A stretch of 64,000 nt of DNA from assembly GCA_003118195.1 (NCBI GenBank), contig BEXV01000055.1, positions 134,795-198,794 on the forward strand, in the 5' to 3' direction. Shown piece by piece: positions 53,801 to 57,983 of this stretch. The stretch is from Hemicentrotus pulcherrimus. Its lineage: Eukaryota > Echinodermata > Echinoidea > Camarodonta > Strongylocentrotidae. The notes under the pieces are model-generated. The model was given only the letters and a program-made list of their open reading frames with translations, was not told where the DNA came from and searched no databases. Position 1 is the first letter of the stretch. The number at the start of each line of letters is the position of its first letter. The position numbers and the translations under genes are program-made.

Positions 53801-55276
53801 CCATCTTTACTTTGGTCCGGAAATTTATGATACAGTCTACAGGCCGGCTAGCTAACCTAAAGAAGAATAACAACCCTCTTGAACACTTGCAATATTTATA
53901 CTGTTTTCACGCTGGCAAAATCTTGCTTAACCCAGTACTATAGGAGGGGTTAAGGGGGGGGGGGGTCTTAGCCCCACCTATAGTCCGGGGTTAAGCCTAT
54001 TCCACTTTCTGTTTAGACTCGTATTTACCAAAGTGGGCTAGCCCCACCTGTAGTGTACGGGGTTAACTAACCCTGCAAAATAGCAGGGCTAACCCCGCTA
54101 TTGTAGTGCTAACTCCTGCTAACTCCTGCTAACCCCGCAATTACGGTGCCAAGCAAATGAATGAGAACAGAAAAAATAGTCCGGTACTACGCAATGTAGT
54201 GTATCGCAGCTGGCCAGATGCGAAGTAAGGAGCCCACTTTCCAATCATAACATTCACGATATCCGGGGCTAACAAATTGCAGTGAGAACACCGTGAATGT
54301 TCTTATTCCGGAATAGGTGCTACATGTAGTACGGGACTAAAAACAGCGTGTGTGAAAAGCCCCCCCAAAATTGTCCGGGGCTAAGGATAGTACGGGGTTA
54401 AGCAAAACCAGTGTGAAAAGAGTATTAGTAGGATTGCCGGGTAGAAATCATGCTCCAATTATTTGAAAAGCTATTCTAGTATTTTTCATAATTCAATGAG
54501 CTATGCCTTGGGATAATGTCCACACAATATTGATATAATCATTTGGAAATATTTATAATATTATGTTATGAATAGAATTATAAAGAACCTATGTAAACTG
54601 CTGTATGTAATAATAAGATCTTATCATTCTTATCATTCTATATCAGGGCTTAAAAAGTACTGTACAAACAGAGTAAGATCTGATTAGAAAGCTACACATG
54701 CAAGTCAATGGAAAATCAACCATGGTATTACAATTGATTTGTATCGATATCTTGCAAAGTCATTAGCATTTTTATCTCCCTAGGCTGGGTTCACACGACA
54801 ATTCCTAAACTTAACTGTAGGAGCGGTTTTAGTCTTTAAGATTATCTTGTATTTATTGCCCTGAACACAAGCGTGGTTAAAGTTCACTTTACTTGAAGCT
54901 CATGTAAATTGATCTTATGGTTAACATAAAAGCTTCGGGCATCAGGAGGCCCTCACTATAAGTTACATGCCATGCGATTAACTAGCTTACAGAAACTTCA
55001 CGTTTAAAACTATGTTGGTCCCGTGTAAACACAGCTTCTGCTAATTATTAAAGTTCTTGACATATATAAAGGTGTACATGTACATTTTGAGCAAAATCAA
55101 TGTAATTGCCCTTTAAATCTGTTAAGTTTAAGAAATCATTTTTTTTTCTCATATTGATACATGTACCTACCTGACTCTGTGCCCCACAACTGACGCATGA
55201 GTATGCACAGCCATAGCCACACACCAAGAAATAGGGCATATGCCATAAAGATACCGGCAGTAACGAAAGGAAGCAT
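9120..55276 (-). CDS. SVIL: Supervillin-like gene, 5' portion (14 coding exons, 3' end outside window)
   Basis: Supervillin is a villin/gelsolin-family scaffold that links the plasma membrane to F-actin and myosin II. Its N-terminal half is largely disordered and its C-terminal half holds gelsolin-like repeats and a villin headpiece. Here joined exons 55276-55171, 50534-50414, 47920-47805, 41656-40672, 35899-35810, 23818-23694, 20645-20514, 19835-19620, 17296-17157, 16364-14837, 14382-14216, 12392-12262, 11493-9936 and 9256-9120 keep one frame for 5,552 bases (about 1,850 residues). Diagnostic matches are AARIARYKEQRRRELAEKYG near residue 336 and two SLSEKM..F plus RF.TQP modules near residues 1316 and 1464. 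The part before the gelsolin region is much longer than the roughly 1,000 residues of human isoform 1. The gelsolin and headpiece exons are not in this window. The family call is strong; exact exon usage is inferred from splice sites and phase only. Confidence 0.92.
9257..9935. other. Intron between SVIL exons 13 and 14
   Basis: 679 bases, A+T-rich. Apart from splice signals and two TACATGTA palindromes, nothing is seen. Confidence 0.85.
9936..11493 (-). CDS. SVIL: SVIL exon 13: duplicated SLSEKM / RF.TQP modules
   Basis: This 1,558-base exon encodes about residues 1286-1805. Module 1 is SLSEKMKMF (about 1316-1324) followed by RFQTQPVTPEEL (about 1358-1369). Module 2 is SLSEKMRLF (about 1464-1472) followed by RFRTQPITVDEV (about 1498-1509). 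Human supervillin has the same pairing, LSLAEKMALF with RYQTQPVT. Between them is an acidic, helical, Glu/Arg-rich stretch. The C-terminal half is Ser/Pro/Lys-rich with SPVPPPRKSK, a possible SH3 ligand. The acceptor is gttattgttgcag and the donor AATAAG|gtgagt. The frame runs on past the donor to 9687, but that part is intron. Confidence 0.94.
11494..12261. other. Intron between SVIL exons 12 and 13
   Basis: 768 bases, A+T-rich. A short direct repeat, acagtcgatgctgt, occurs twice at 12170-12200. No other feature is seen. Confidence 0.85.
12262..12392 (-). CDS. SVIL: SVIL exon 12
   Basis: This 131-base exon encodes about residues 1243-1285: VSLKDRMQSFKGKESKPTLV then DYSKLPVSPTPKRATKMQPPPEN. 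The opening SLKDRMQSF is a diverged member of the SLSEKM..F motif found twice in exon 13. The tail is Pro- and Lys-rich. The acceptor is ctatggccttcag and the donor AACAG|gtatgt. The two bases left over combine with the first base of exon 13 to give Arg (PPENRPEPVN). Confidence 0.87.
12393..14215. other. Intron between SVIL exons 11 and 12
   Basis: 1,823 bases dominated by the (GAT)n microsatellite at 12.7-13.15 kb. The rest is ordinary A+T-rich intron. Confidence 0.85.
12705..13155. repeat. Imperfect (GAT)n microsatellite
   Basis: About 450 bases of GATGAT units with interspersed GATAGT, GATTGT and GACAGT variants; the purest run is near 12976-13039. It lies in the exon 11-12 intron. Long poly-His, poly-Ile and poly-Met frames across it are artefacts of the repeat. 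Confidence 0.95.
14216..14382 (-). CDS. SVIL: SVIL exon 11: Glu-rich coiled segment
   Basis: This 167-base exon encodes about residues 1187-1242: DPKREALSAKDAELFAMMQM, then RAQQIKEEEEKEGRVDESAEEDDRS and SEERPEDVIK. The middle is strongly helical and probably a short coiled coil. The acceptor is ttttgttgcattag and the donor ATTAAG|gtgatt, ending on a codon boundary. The next exon continues VSLKDRMQSF, so the two exons join to a supervillin-like [SL]..[DE][KR]M..F motif. Confidence 0.86.
14383..14836. other. Intron between SVIL exons 10 and 11
   Basis: 454 bases, the shortest intron in the chain. Nothing but splice signals is seen. Confidence 0.85.
14837..16364 (-). CDS. SVIL: SVIL exon 10: Ser/Lys-rich exon with SPEKK repeat array
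   Basis: This 1,528-base exon encodes about residues 678-1186. It begins GPTDPVPSQITEKSKEK. A Ser/Lys-rich stretch leads into about 15 copies of a short [ST]-[PA]-[ED]-[KR]-[KR] repeat spaced roughly 10-11 residues apart (residues about 890-1070; SSPEKKL, ASPEKKV, PSPEKRV, TSPDRKP and similar). An acidic-basic linker and an APRRFGVP end follow. The acceptor is tttgtacaacag and the donor CCAG|gtgagt. SPxK-type repeats are typical proline-directed kinase sites and resemble tails of histone H1, neurofilament and microtubule-associated proteins. I know of no such array in vertebrate supervillin. Confidence 0.88.
16365..17156. other. Intron between SVIL exons 9 and 10
   Basis: 792 bases. It includes a degenerate aaccctaacccc-like stretch at about 16790-16885. 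A plus-strand open frame (16664-17104) across it has no coding character. Confidence 0.85.
17157..17296 (-). CDS. SVIL: SVIL exon 9: Asn-rich with basic NLS-like cluster
   Basis: This 140-base exon encodes about residues 631-677: SKSPDSGSHKQPDGSGNNNN, then KPNRDKRKRHNQKVTMEDIQKASKLK. RDKRKRH is a monopartite nuclear-localisation-like cluster; vertebrate supervillin is known to carry such signals and to shuttle to the nucleus. The acceptor is ctctcctttgtcag and the donor CTTAAG|gtatgc, ending at a codon boundary as exon 10 requires. A longer open frame through the same bases is a different frame and is not used. Confidence 0.82.
17297..19619. other. Intron between SVIL exons 8 and 9
   Basis: 2,323 bases, A+T-rich, with short (AT)n runs near 17590 and 17804. 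No exon or element is recognised. Confidence 0.8.
19620..19835 (-). CDS. SVIL: SVIL exon 8: acidic helix-forming segment
   Basis: This 216-base exon encodes about residues 559-630: SEQEAGDSIRHMIKNINNLL, then a Lys/Asp-rich stretch ending DMEDLIESKDSGM. The acceptor is cacccaccccccag. Several GT dinucleotides follow downstream, but they lie at codon boundaries and would break the frame into exon 9. Only ATGG|gtgaga leaves one base, giving Glu with the AA of exon 9. That donor choice is therefore fixed by phase rather than by strength. Confidence 0.8.
19836..20513. other. Intron between SVIL exons 7 and 8
   Basis: 678 bases with a telomere-like but degenerate accctaaccc stretch near 20190. Nothing else is seen. 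Confidence 0.85.
20514..20645 (-). CDS. SVIL: SVIL exon 7: Arg/Ser/Asp-rich
   Basis: This 132-base exon encodes about residues 515-558: SRGRHDDYSDSDSVTSSASV followed by DRPSRRHLKSDRSDIRESRRQDT. It is bounded by the acceptor ttcaaattcag and the donor ACTC|gtaagt. The phase (two in, one out) matches both neighbours. It is highly charged and likely disordered, with alternating acidic Ser-Asp and basic Arg-Ser tracts. No folded domain is visible. Confidence 0.85.
21705..21787 (+). repeat. SINE-like 3' tail with (ATT)n
   Basis: CTGTAAAGCACTTTGAGAGG, then GAAAAGCGCTATATAAGAAC and a (TTA)n run. This arrangement is a widespread SINE 3' end in aquatic animals. A related copy lies at 23587-23662. It sits in the intron between exons 7 and 6. 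Confidence 0.55.
22722..22761. repeat. Perfect 15-bp inverted repeat (hairpin)
   Basis: TACTCATTGCAGCTG and CAGCTGCAATGAGTA are exact reverse complements separated by ten bases. It is located in the exon 6-7 intron. The arms are too short for a typical microRNA precursor, and no function is evident. Confidence 0.8.
23587..23662 (+). repeat. SINE-like 3' tail, second copy
   Basis: CTGTAAAGCACTTACAGAC and AAGCGCTATATAAAAGCGG followed by an ATTATTGTTATCATTA tail. It has the same order of motifs as the copy near 21.7 kb and ends about 30 bases before exon 6's donor side, so it is close to a splice site. Confidence 0.5.
23694..23818 (-). CDS. SVIL: SVIL exon 6: common acceptor for alternative starts
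   Basis: This 125-base exon encodes about residues 473-514: LRRSETEDTSDAADRLIARH, then RSRRKSSVDSSSDVFDSPHRS. The Leu-Ile-Ala-Arg-His-Arg run resembles the basic helix in exon 4. The RRKSS and Ser-Asp clusters look like kinase sites (PKA and CK2 type, by motif only). The acceptor is ttcttgatccag and the donor AAGTG|gtaggg. Four upstream exons (41.6, 35.9, 33.1 and 26.6 kb) all end with two bases and can join it in frame. Confidence 0.85.
23819..26559. other. Intron upstream of SVIL exon 6
   Basis: 2,741 bases between exon 6 and the MESDESDE start. It contains the degenerate SINE at 25.7 kb. A 123-residue plus-strand frame at 24141-24512 lacks any recognisable feature and is not annotated. 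Confidence 0.75.
25685..25945 (+). mobile_element. Degenerate tRNA-derived SINE
   Basis: GGTTTGAATCCC at 25709-25720 matches an RNA polymerase III B box. It is followed by a body of the kind common in marine-animal SINEs (ccaatgtcttctggcaagac, then actctcaacccaggtgaagt) and an A/T-rich TTATTGTTATG end. The A box is not recognisable. Family assignment is from memory of the general pattern. Confidence 0.5.
26560..26582 (-). CDS. SVIL: Candidate alternative first coding exon (SVIL, MESDESDE-)
   Basis: The ATG at 26582 starts MESDESD and the donor GATGA|gtaagt leaves GA. Joined to the G of exon 6 this gives Glu: MESDESDELRRSETED, an acidic run that blends with the acidic start of exon 6. An in-frame TAA occurs 57 bases upstream (26639-26637), so the peptide cannot extend further. 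The upstream 450 bases are CpG-rich. An isoform starting here would have 1,385 residues in the window and would lack the membrane segment and exon 4. Supported by splice signal, phase and composition only. Confidence 0.55.
26583..27060 (-). promoter_or_regulatory. Probable 5' UTR and promoter region of the MESDESDE isoform
   Basis: The sequence immediately upstream of the 26,582 ATG is markedly richer in CpG than the surrounding intron (for example near ctctcgaactctcgag, ggagatccgcac, gtacggaggcgat and aacgagcaaccgag). It holds an in-frame stop ahead of the ATG. No clear TATA box is visible. The inference that transcription starts here rests on composition and on the adjacent first-exon structure. 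Confidence 0.38.
27892..28150. repeat. (CT)n low-complexity tract
   Basis: About 260 bases of CTCTCT with scattered variants on the plus strand, which is GAGA in the SVIL transcript. It lies in the exon 5-6 intron just before the three-copy tandem repeat. Confidence 0.95.
28470..29490. repeat. Three diverged tandem copies of a roughly 360-410 bp unit
   Basis: The order attgtcta, a gagct/gcattc stretch, aagcccctccc, ttatt, atgaatattcat, atggatgc is repeated three times. The palindrome ATGAATATTCAT begins at 28655, 29014 and 29420, spacings of 359 and 406. Flanking bases are much more diverged than these blocks. No coding frame is shared. It lies in the exon 5-6 intron. Confidence 0.7.
28655..28666. 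promoter_or_regulatory. POU-dimer (MORE-like) palindrome, one of three
   Basis: ATGAATATTCAT is a perfect palindrome resembling the more-palindromic octamer recognition element bound by POU-domain dimers. Identical copies lie at 29014-29025 and 29420-29431, each 25-45 bases after a CCCCTCCC block. Function is inferred from motif shape only. Confidence 0.3.
29577..29655. repeat. (CT)n microsatellite
   Basis: About 80 bases of CT units with occasional TTTCT interruptions, directly after the three-copy tandem repeat. A second short array, five ATCAA-type pentamers, follows at 29761-29789. Confidence 0.93.
30177..30660 (+). mobile_element. TTAA-flanked inverted-repeat element, family 1, copy A
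   Basis: It starts TTAAAGGTAATACAAAGTTT and ends ACTTCACATTACCTTTAA, so both termini are TTAA plus an inverted repeat. At 484 bases with no long open frame, it is a non-autonomous (MITE-type) element. TTAA targets are typical of piggyBac-type transposases. It matches copy B at 53037-53543 in the opposite orientation along much of its length. It lies in the large intron between exons 5 and 6. Confidence 0.75.
30969..31352 (+). mobile_element. TTAA-flanked inverted-repeat element, family 2, copy D
   Basis: It starts TTAAAGATAAAGTTGAGTTC and ends CCAGAACTCAAACTTTTCTTTAA in two parts (CCAGAACTCAAACTTTTC then TTTAA), a TTAA-bounded inverted repeat of 384 bases. The interior (gcgattgcattgtgaaagaa, gcaaggttctgga.tcatcaaaa) matches copy C at 47176-47572 in the opposite orientation. 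An open frame inside it is shared with copy C by descent and is not treated as a gene. Confidence 0.72.
31499..31910. mobile_element. hAT-like MITE with intact 8-bp target-site duplication
   Basis: The element occupies 31507-31902. It begins TAGTGCTGTCATCAAG and ends CTTGTCGATGACAGCACTA, an inverted terminal repeat of the TAGTGCTGTCAT type. The same eight bases, TACTTTAC, flank it on both sides (31499-31506 and 31903-31910). An 8-bp duplication is the hallmark of hAT insertions. At 396 bases it has no transposase. TCGAC motifs recur inside both ends. Confidence 0.85.
33073..33107 (-). CDS. SVIL: Candidate alternative first coding exon (SVIL, MLSVERNLCHD-)
   Basis: An ATG at 33107 opens 11 codons (MLSVERNLCHD) plus TT. 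The strong donor ACTT|gtaagt follows, and TT joins the first G of exon 6 to make Leu, giving HDLLRRSETED. An in-frame TGA lies 57 bases upstream (33164-33162), supporting this ATG as a start. The surrounding 33.07-33.31 kb is richer in G+C and CpG than the flanking intron, as expected for a 5' UTR and promoter. There is no homology evidence for so short a peptide. The donor could also be a chance match. Confidence 0.4.
33108..33320 (-). promoter_or_regulatory. Possible 5' UTR/promoter of the MLSVERN isoform
   Basis: This is a local rise in G+C and CpG (tatcgcgagtcc, catgccggcttg, ttcccggcaa) directly upstream of the candidate 33,107 start. It contains an open frame from 33306 to 33076 that ends in a stop just before the donor and is better read as untranslated leader. 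No core promoter motif is obvious. Confidence 0.25.
33321..35809. other. Intronic region 33.3-35.8 kb
   Basis: A+T-rich sequence with a small caggcctcac/caggcctt duplication near 33985-34020 and a G-rich stretch near 34372-34400. No gene or element is recognised. Confidence 0.7.
35810..35899 (-). CDS. SVIL: SVIL exon 5: 90-base cassette exon or alternative first exon
   Basis: It encodes RKARRDSNISTETQDFIEAL then EASRAARRE and leaves AG to pair with the G of exon 6 (Arg). The length is 30 codons, so inclusion or skipping keeps the frame. The donor AAAG|gtaacg is acceptable. The acceptor gatcaccag is unusual: upstream on the transcript strand there is no AG for about 115 bases, and the pyrimidine tract and a tactaat branch-point-like site lie 50-110 bases away. 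The AG-free stretch is CpG-rich, and the frame stays open through it to an upstream stop near 36005, with an in-frame ATG at 35925. It may therefore instead be a first exon starting MHVALPITSRKARR. Confidence 0.62.
36077..36209. mobile_element. Short TTAA-flanked inverted-repeat element, family 3
   Basis: This 133-base element starts TTAAAGATGTCATGA and ends TCATGACATCTTTAA, a perfect 15-base terminal inverted repeat that includes TTAA. It has no coding capacity. It sits about 180 bases upstream (transcript sense) of the 35.8 kb SVIL exon, just beyond that exon's putative branch-point region. Confidence 0.72.
37968..38062 (-). repeat. (AAT)n microsatellite with SINE-tail-like flank
   Basis: About thirteen AAT units (37968-38007) are followed by gtgtaaacttatagagcgca and ctcatggcgctggc. 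Read on the minus strand this is a GCGCT-containing motif ending in (ATT)n, like the SINE tails near 21.7 and 23.6 kb in reverse. Confidence 0.45.
38205..38229. repeat. (GTTT)n microsatellite
   Basis: Six uninterrupted GTTT units, about 140 bases after the (AAT)n array in the same intron. Confidence 0.9.
38893..38943. repeat. 14-bp minisatellite, about 3.5 copies
   Basis: Units of ccttccaaaaattg or cctcccaaaaattg are repeated head to tail. The array is short and nearly perfect, in the exon 4-5 intron. A plus-strand open frame across it (38751-39023) has no other support. Confidence 0.85.
40672..41656 (-). CDS. SVIL: SVIL exon 4: Ser-rich region with the supervillin N-terminal signature
   Basis: This 985-base exon encodes residues 115-442. 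It opens VTKLQEKYGSERP, passes through a Ser/Arg/Gly-rich disordered stretch, and contains AARIARYKEQRRRELAEKYG at about residues 336-355. That is very close to the human supervillin segment [20 protein letters not shown]. Acidic Ser clusters (SESEDSES) precede the helix and an SSRRRYSSQ tract follows, as in the human protein. The acceptor is tatcttccctacag and the donor TTAGG|gtgagt. The exon ends with two bases, compatible with splicing either to the 35.8 kb exon or directly to the 23.8 kb exon. This is the strongest single piece of homology in the window. Confidence 0.95.
41745..42240. repeat. (CA)n and (CT)n low-complexity tract
   Basis: A short CA run (41745-41757) is followed by CT-rich sequence to about 42000 and a second CT block at 42200-42235. 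It begins about 90 bases upstream of exon 4's acceptor, so the transcript carries a long GA-rich region close to that splice site. Confidence 0.92.
43327..43493. repeat. 43-base direct repeat, 124-bp period, abutting the gap
   Basis: 43327-43369 and 43451-43493 both read aggtcactgatttataacat followed by tcatcaacactg, then t or c, and ctgcgttcag. They differ at one base in 43. The spacing of 124 bases and the position against the gap suggest at least two units of a larger tandem repeat. Confidence 0.8.
43494..43837. other. Assembly gap (344 Ns)
   Basis: A run of 344 undetermined bases lies in the intron between exons 4 and 3. It begins exactly at the end of the second copy of a 43-base direct repeat, suggesting an unresolved tandem array. 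Apparent open frames across the gap are meaningless. Confidence 0.99.
45203..45224. repeat. 22-bp perfect palindrome CATGGACCTA-type
   Basis: CATGGACCTAATTAGGTCCATG is fully self-complementary. The same arms recur at 62158-62186 around a 9-base centre, and one arm (CATGGACCTACTAAG) occurs at 37198-37212. They look like termini of a palindromic repeat family. Confidence 0.8.
46565..46880. repeat. Pyrimidine-rich low-complexity tract
   Basis: About 300 bases of C/T-rich sequence (ctccctcccc, ctctccctctctctccctcc, tcctcttcctcctcttcc). It lies in the exon 3-4 intron. Apparent Pro/Ser/Leu frames are composition artefacts. Confidence 0.9.
47176..47572 (-). mobile_element. TTAA-flanked inverted-repeat element, family 2, copy C
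   Basis: This 397-base element runs from TTAAAGATAAACTCCAGTTC to AGTACTAAAGTTTATCTTTAA (read as AGTACTAAAGTTTATC then TTTAA). Its reverse complement aligns with copy D over most of its length. It lies in intron 3, about 230 bases from exon 3. It is non-coding and presumably mobilised by a transposase encoded elsewhere. Confidence 0.74.
47805..47920 (-). CDS. SVIL: SVIL exon 3
   Basis: This 116-base exon encodes about residues 76-114, SFAAPARNPEEVSG through STRGDRS. The acceptor is atatttccag and the donor TCAG|gtaaac. Phases (one base in, one base out) fit exons 2 and 4 exactly, giving GDRSVTKLQEKYG across the next junction. The sequence is low-complexity, Pro- and Asp-rich and likely disordered. 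It contains an RGD tripeptide, which has no integrin meaning if the segment is cytosolic. Confidence 0.75.
48716..48796. repeat. Perfect 23-bp inverted repeat (hairpin)
   Basis: The arms at 48716-48738 (ttttcacgaagtgacggtag plus tga) and 48774-48796 are exact reverse complements with a 35-base loop. After a 4-base interruption a further tcgtc/gacga pairing extends the stem. It may be a small palindromic transposon remnant. It lies in intron 2. Confidence 0.85.
49830..50230. repeat. Diverged tandem duplication, roughly 170-bp period
   Basis: aatttagattgcaagatact near 49849 recurs as aatttagattataaggtatt near 50020, followed in both by gcaggat/gcagggt, tgcctatt/tgccttt and a gatctgattt-like end. 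A third partial copy may start near 50200. The first copy carries a 64-residue plus-strand frame that is broken in the second. Confidence 0.5.
50414..50534 (-). CDS. SVIL: SVIL exon 2
   Basis: This 121-base exon encodes residues 36-75 of the long isoform, beginning DLEVPDPSELKWQ and ending near SYQEHRPQ. The acceptor ctttttcctgtgcag is strong and the donor is CAGAG|gtatat. It begins by completing a split codon with two bases and ends with two bases, matching both neighbours. No domain is recognised; the peptide is polar and Pro-rich, a linker just inside the predicted membrane segment. Confidence 0.75.
53037..53543 (-). mobile_element. TTAA-flanked inverted-repeat element, family 1, copy B
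   Basis: This 507-base element starts TTAAAGGTAATACAAAGTTT and ends CCAAAACTTTGTATTACCTTTAA in two parts (CCAAAACTTTGTATTACC then TTTAA). Its terminal repeats are better preserved than those of copy A. The right end, read in reverse, matches the left end of copy A (ggtcatgaatttggttcaa, atgaacatatt, gcatatgc). It lies in intron 1 and has no coding capacity. Confidence 0.78.
53899..54424. mobile_element. TA-flanked inverted-repeat element with internal GGGGTTAA-type motifs
   Basis: The left end TA-CTGTTTTCACGCTGG...CTTGCTTAACCC mirrors the right end, whose reverse complement reads TA-CTCTTTTCACACTGGTTTTGCTTAACCCC. TA on both sides suggests a Tc1/mariner-type target, though this is inferred. 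The interior is G+C-rich for this window and contains many copies of GGGGTTAA, GGGGCTAA and their complements. There is no open frame of note. Confidence 0.65.
54784..55035. mobile_element. Probable degenerate inverted-repeat element
   Basis: The ends GCTGGGTTCACACG (54784) and CGTGTAAACACAGC (to 55035) are inverted copies agreeing at 12 of 14 positions. The interior has further loose symmetry (aaacttaactg against ttaaaactatg). No target duplication is clear. It lies in intron 1 about 140 bases downstream of exon 1. Confidence 0.42.
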
Positions 55277-55281
55277 GATTG
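55171..55281 (-). CDS. SVIL: SVIL exon 1: start codon and predicted transmembrane N-terminus
   Basis: The ATG is at 55276. The 35 residues encoded are almost entirely hydrophobic from residue 2 to 27 (LPFVTAGIFMAYALFLGV, then WLWLCIL), followed by MRQLWGTES. No charge precedes the segment and Arg follows it, which would place the C-terminal side in the cytosol (signal-anchor type). A Cys beside the boundary could be acylated. The donor CAG|gtaggt leaves one base, and GAT is completed by exon 2. A plausible acceptor (attttcag) ends at 55282, so an untranslated exon may lie upstream. If that acceptor is unused, the frame stays open back to an ATG at 55423. Published vertebrate supervillins are peripheral membrane proteins without this segment, so the exon is notable. 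It could be an isoform-specific start. Confidence 0.62.
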
Positions 55282-57886
55282 CTGAAAATGTAATCAATTC
55301 CTTTTGACAAAAGGCGGGAAAATATGGTTCAAAGATGCAGATGATTCTATTGTTCCCACCATATAATGTCAATACAGTCTTTTGTCCATATCTGTAGCCA
55401 AGTATTCCATTGTAAATCCACACAATAATTCAATAATGTTGAATCGTTGCTAACTAAACAAGTCAATATGTGGCATCGCATCAAGTCAAAATTCCAGTCC
55501 ATCACAGTTACAGTGGTGAAAATCTCTTTGAATGACTCTAGACTTGTGAATATTTCAGCACTCAAAAAAATATTAAAAACTCATTCTCCTTCTTGAAAAG
55601 AAGTGGCTTCTCAAATATCACCTAAAGATCCTCAAAAGCTGAGAAACATAATCCAGCAATCATATACTCTGGACTTCATGAAATAAATGTTGATTTCACA
55701 CCTTTCTATGTACATTGTACTTACAAATGAATATCTATTCATCCTCGTTCAGAAATCAAGGATTAAAAGTAAATAAAGCCCTCTGGAAACTCACAAGTTT
55801 TCTGAAGGGTAAAGTGATATCCTGTCTTTGTCCAATTGTCCAAGTTAAATCGTCAGAAGATCCTAAAATCTGCTGGAATTCTTAATTCTATCTACACCGA
55901 CGGAGGAGTCACAATCCTCGCGATTAATATATCAAAGCGAAGGACAAATGTATTAAGACCTTGTAGTCCCCGTAAAGGTATATCTCATATTTTGTTTTGT
56001 TTCATACTTCAAATGTTGATGAATGAAGAGCTATTCAACCCTCTCCATCGATCTAGCTGATATCTCAAATATAAATTTCTACAAGCATACTTTTTTCATA
56101 ATTCAACTCATGTTTAGGATTAATACCATCACATTTCTAGAGTGACAAGTCTATCATTACCCAGACTGTTAATCTATTTCATTAATGAATCCTTTAATTT
56201 GATTACCAAATGATCCATGAATAGCAACTGTTATGAGTCATGATCAAAGTTTGTTCATTTAGCATCTAGCATGTGCTTAATCTAAAAAGAACTTAATATA
56301 TCCTAAATGTTTCTCATAATATCACACTAATCACAGAGGTAAATGTAGCTCACACACACAATATTTTCTTTAATTCCATTGTCTACTCAGTATAGATGAA
56401 AGAAAATCTGCAGTTCCCAAATTGAATATCCTCAGAAATGTATTCCTCAACAATTTTCCCTGGAACTAAGTTTAGAATTTTGATCACATCTTGTTTCGGT
56501 TCCGTACTGCGCAGAGTGTGAACGTCATCCAAGCTAGGACTTTGTGGGAGTAAAGTCGTTCACACCGTATCACCTCCAAGATCTTTTCACCGCTTCTGTG
56601 GCGTCAAACGTCATACGTGAGACTATATGGTGTCAGATTTTTCGAGATTAACTTCTACATACAGCACATGAATGTCTTCCCTTGTTATCCCCCATCTTTG
56701 CGGTTTGGGGCTGAATATCTTGTTTCTATTGCACTGTCATCACATGAGTTTGAAGTCATATGCAGGTTGTACTGGAGATTTCAGTCAATGTTTTGTGGTT
56801 TAAGTCTAATCCTGGTAATGTTTGGAAGAGTTACATGATATTATACCTTATGAATCATCCAAAGTCCGTCTTGTTCCTTACTTTGAATCAAAATCGACAG
56901 ATATGATAAAAGAAATAGAGCCTGCAAGTCTCCTAAAGGTTTAGTCATTCATTACTTTATTCTAGATACACTATTCTACCATTATTAAAATCATAAAAGA
57001 ACTGTGACTTTCGTTTCATCACAAAGAAAGTAGATACAGTGAGTCAGGAACACACATCCCTGCCATTTCAGAGATGTTCATAACTAGCACTTTAGAAAAA
57101 GCTCCAGCATCATTAGCAATATATGGGACCATGGTCAGTACTCCTCTGGCAATACTAAGCAAGCCTTGATTGCTCGGGATGATTCATGATACCAATCTGC
57201 ATATGATAAAGTGAAACCGAGTCGTGATGGTGGATGCAAATCTGAGCCACTGGATGATGGGAGAGAATCCTCTAGACGATTATGAAAAAAGACTCGCTGA
57301 CTCCATCCTCTCAAACTGCTTGACATTCAGAGTCTGTCTAGTGACTGCAGATTTAATTTCTAGTATTGTTGATGTCCAACCCTCTCCCCCATGAGTGACA
57401 AATAAATAATTCCTGACTCCAGATCATAAAGTCTGCATCACAATTATTCATTAATAACTGGTCAAGAAGTCAACTGATTTCATCGTATAACCAGTATAGA
57501 AGCTCTTACTGATCAAAGTTCCAAAAATTCTAATCGTTTTGATATTCATTTAAGTGTAAGAGATATGTTGACTGGATTTCTCCTTGTTGTACACTGCGCG
57601 CAAAGTAATTCTTAATCAACTGATGCTTCAATAAATCTAATGCAAATTTATCTGTTCATGATGTATGTTAAACCAATTTAACATCAAATTCCATCCAGTT
57701 TGATGAATTTTAAACAAAGCTCTATATTGCACAAATCCAGAACTAGATCATCTGTGAAGTTGTTACGCAATTATTGAGCCTCCAATCATTCTTAACATTT
57801 TAATTTTCCCTTAAAGAAGGAAAGAATGATGACGAATTCTAATTCAAGAACAGATGCTAAACCTCAATTCTTTTTCTCCCACCTAG

Positions 57887-57983
57887 ATGATGACAACAAT
57901 GACAAATCCATGTTTCCAAGGCGAACCATTATAGATGCAGGCCCAGTAACCATGGAAACCAAATTGCATCCATCATCTCCACT
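57887..57983 (+). CDS. Weak candidate exon on the plus strand, unidentified gene
   Basis: A good acceptor (ttctttttctcccacctag) and a strong donor (CCACT|gtaagt) bracket 97 bases. One frame is open throughout: DDNNDKSMFPRRTIIDAGPV then TMETKLHPSSP. The other two frames contain stops. No neighbouring plus-strand exon was found within several kilobases, and the peptide is not recognised. It might be part of a gene transcribed away from SVIL, or chance. Confidence 0.2.

Larger units (their letters stand above)
50535..55170. other. Intron between SVIL exons 1 and 2
   Basis: 4,636 bases. The last 2.2 kb hold three inverted-repeat elements (53.0, 53.9 and 54.8 kb). The first part is plain A+T-rich intron. 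A 100-residue frame at 53015-53317 lies inside element B. Confidence 0.75.
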
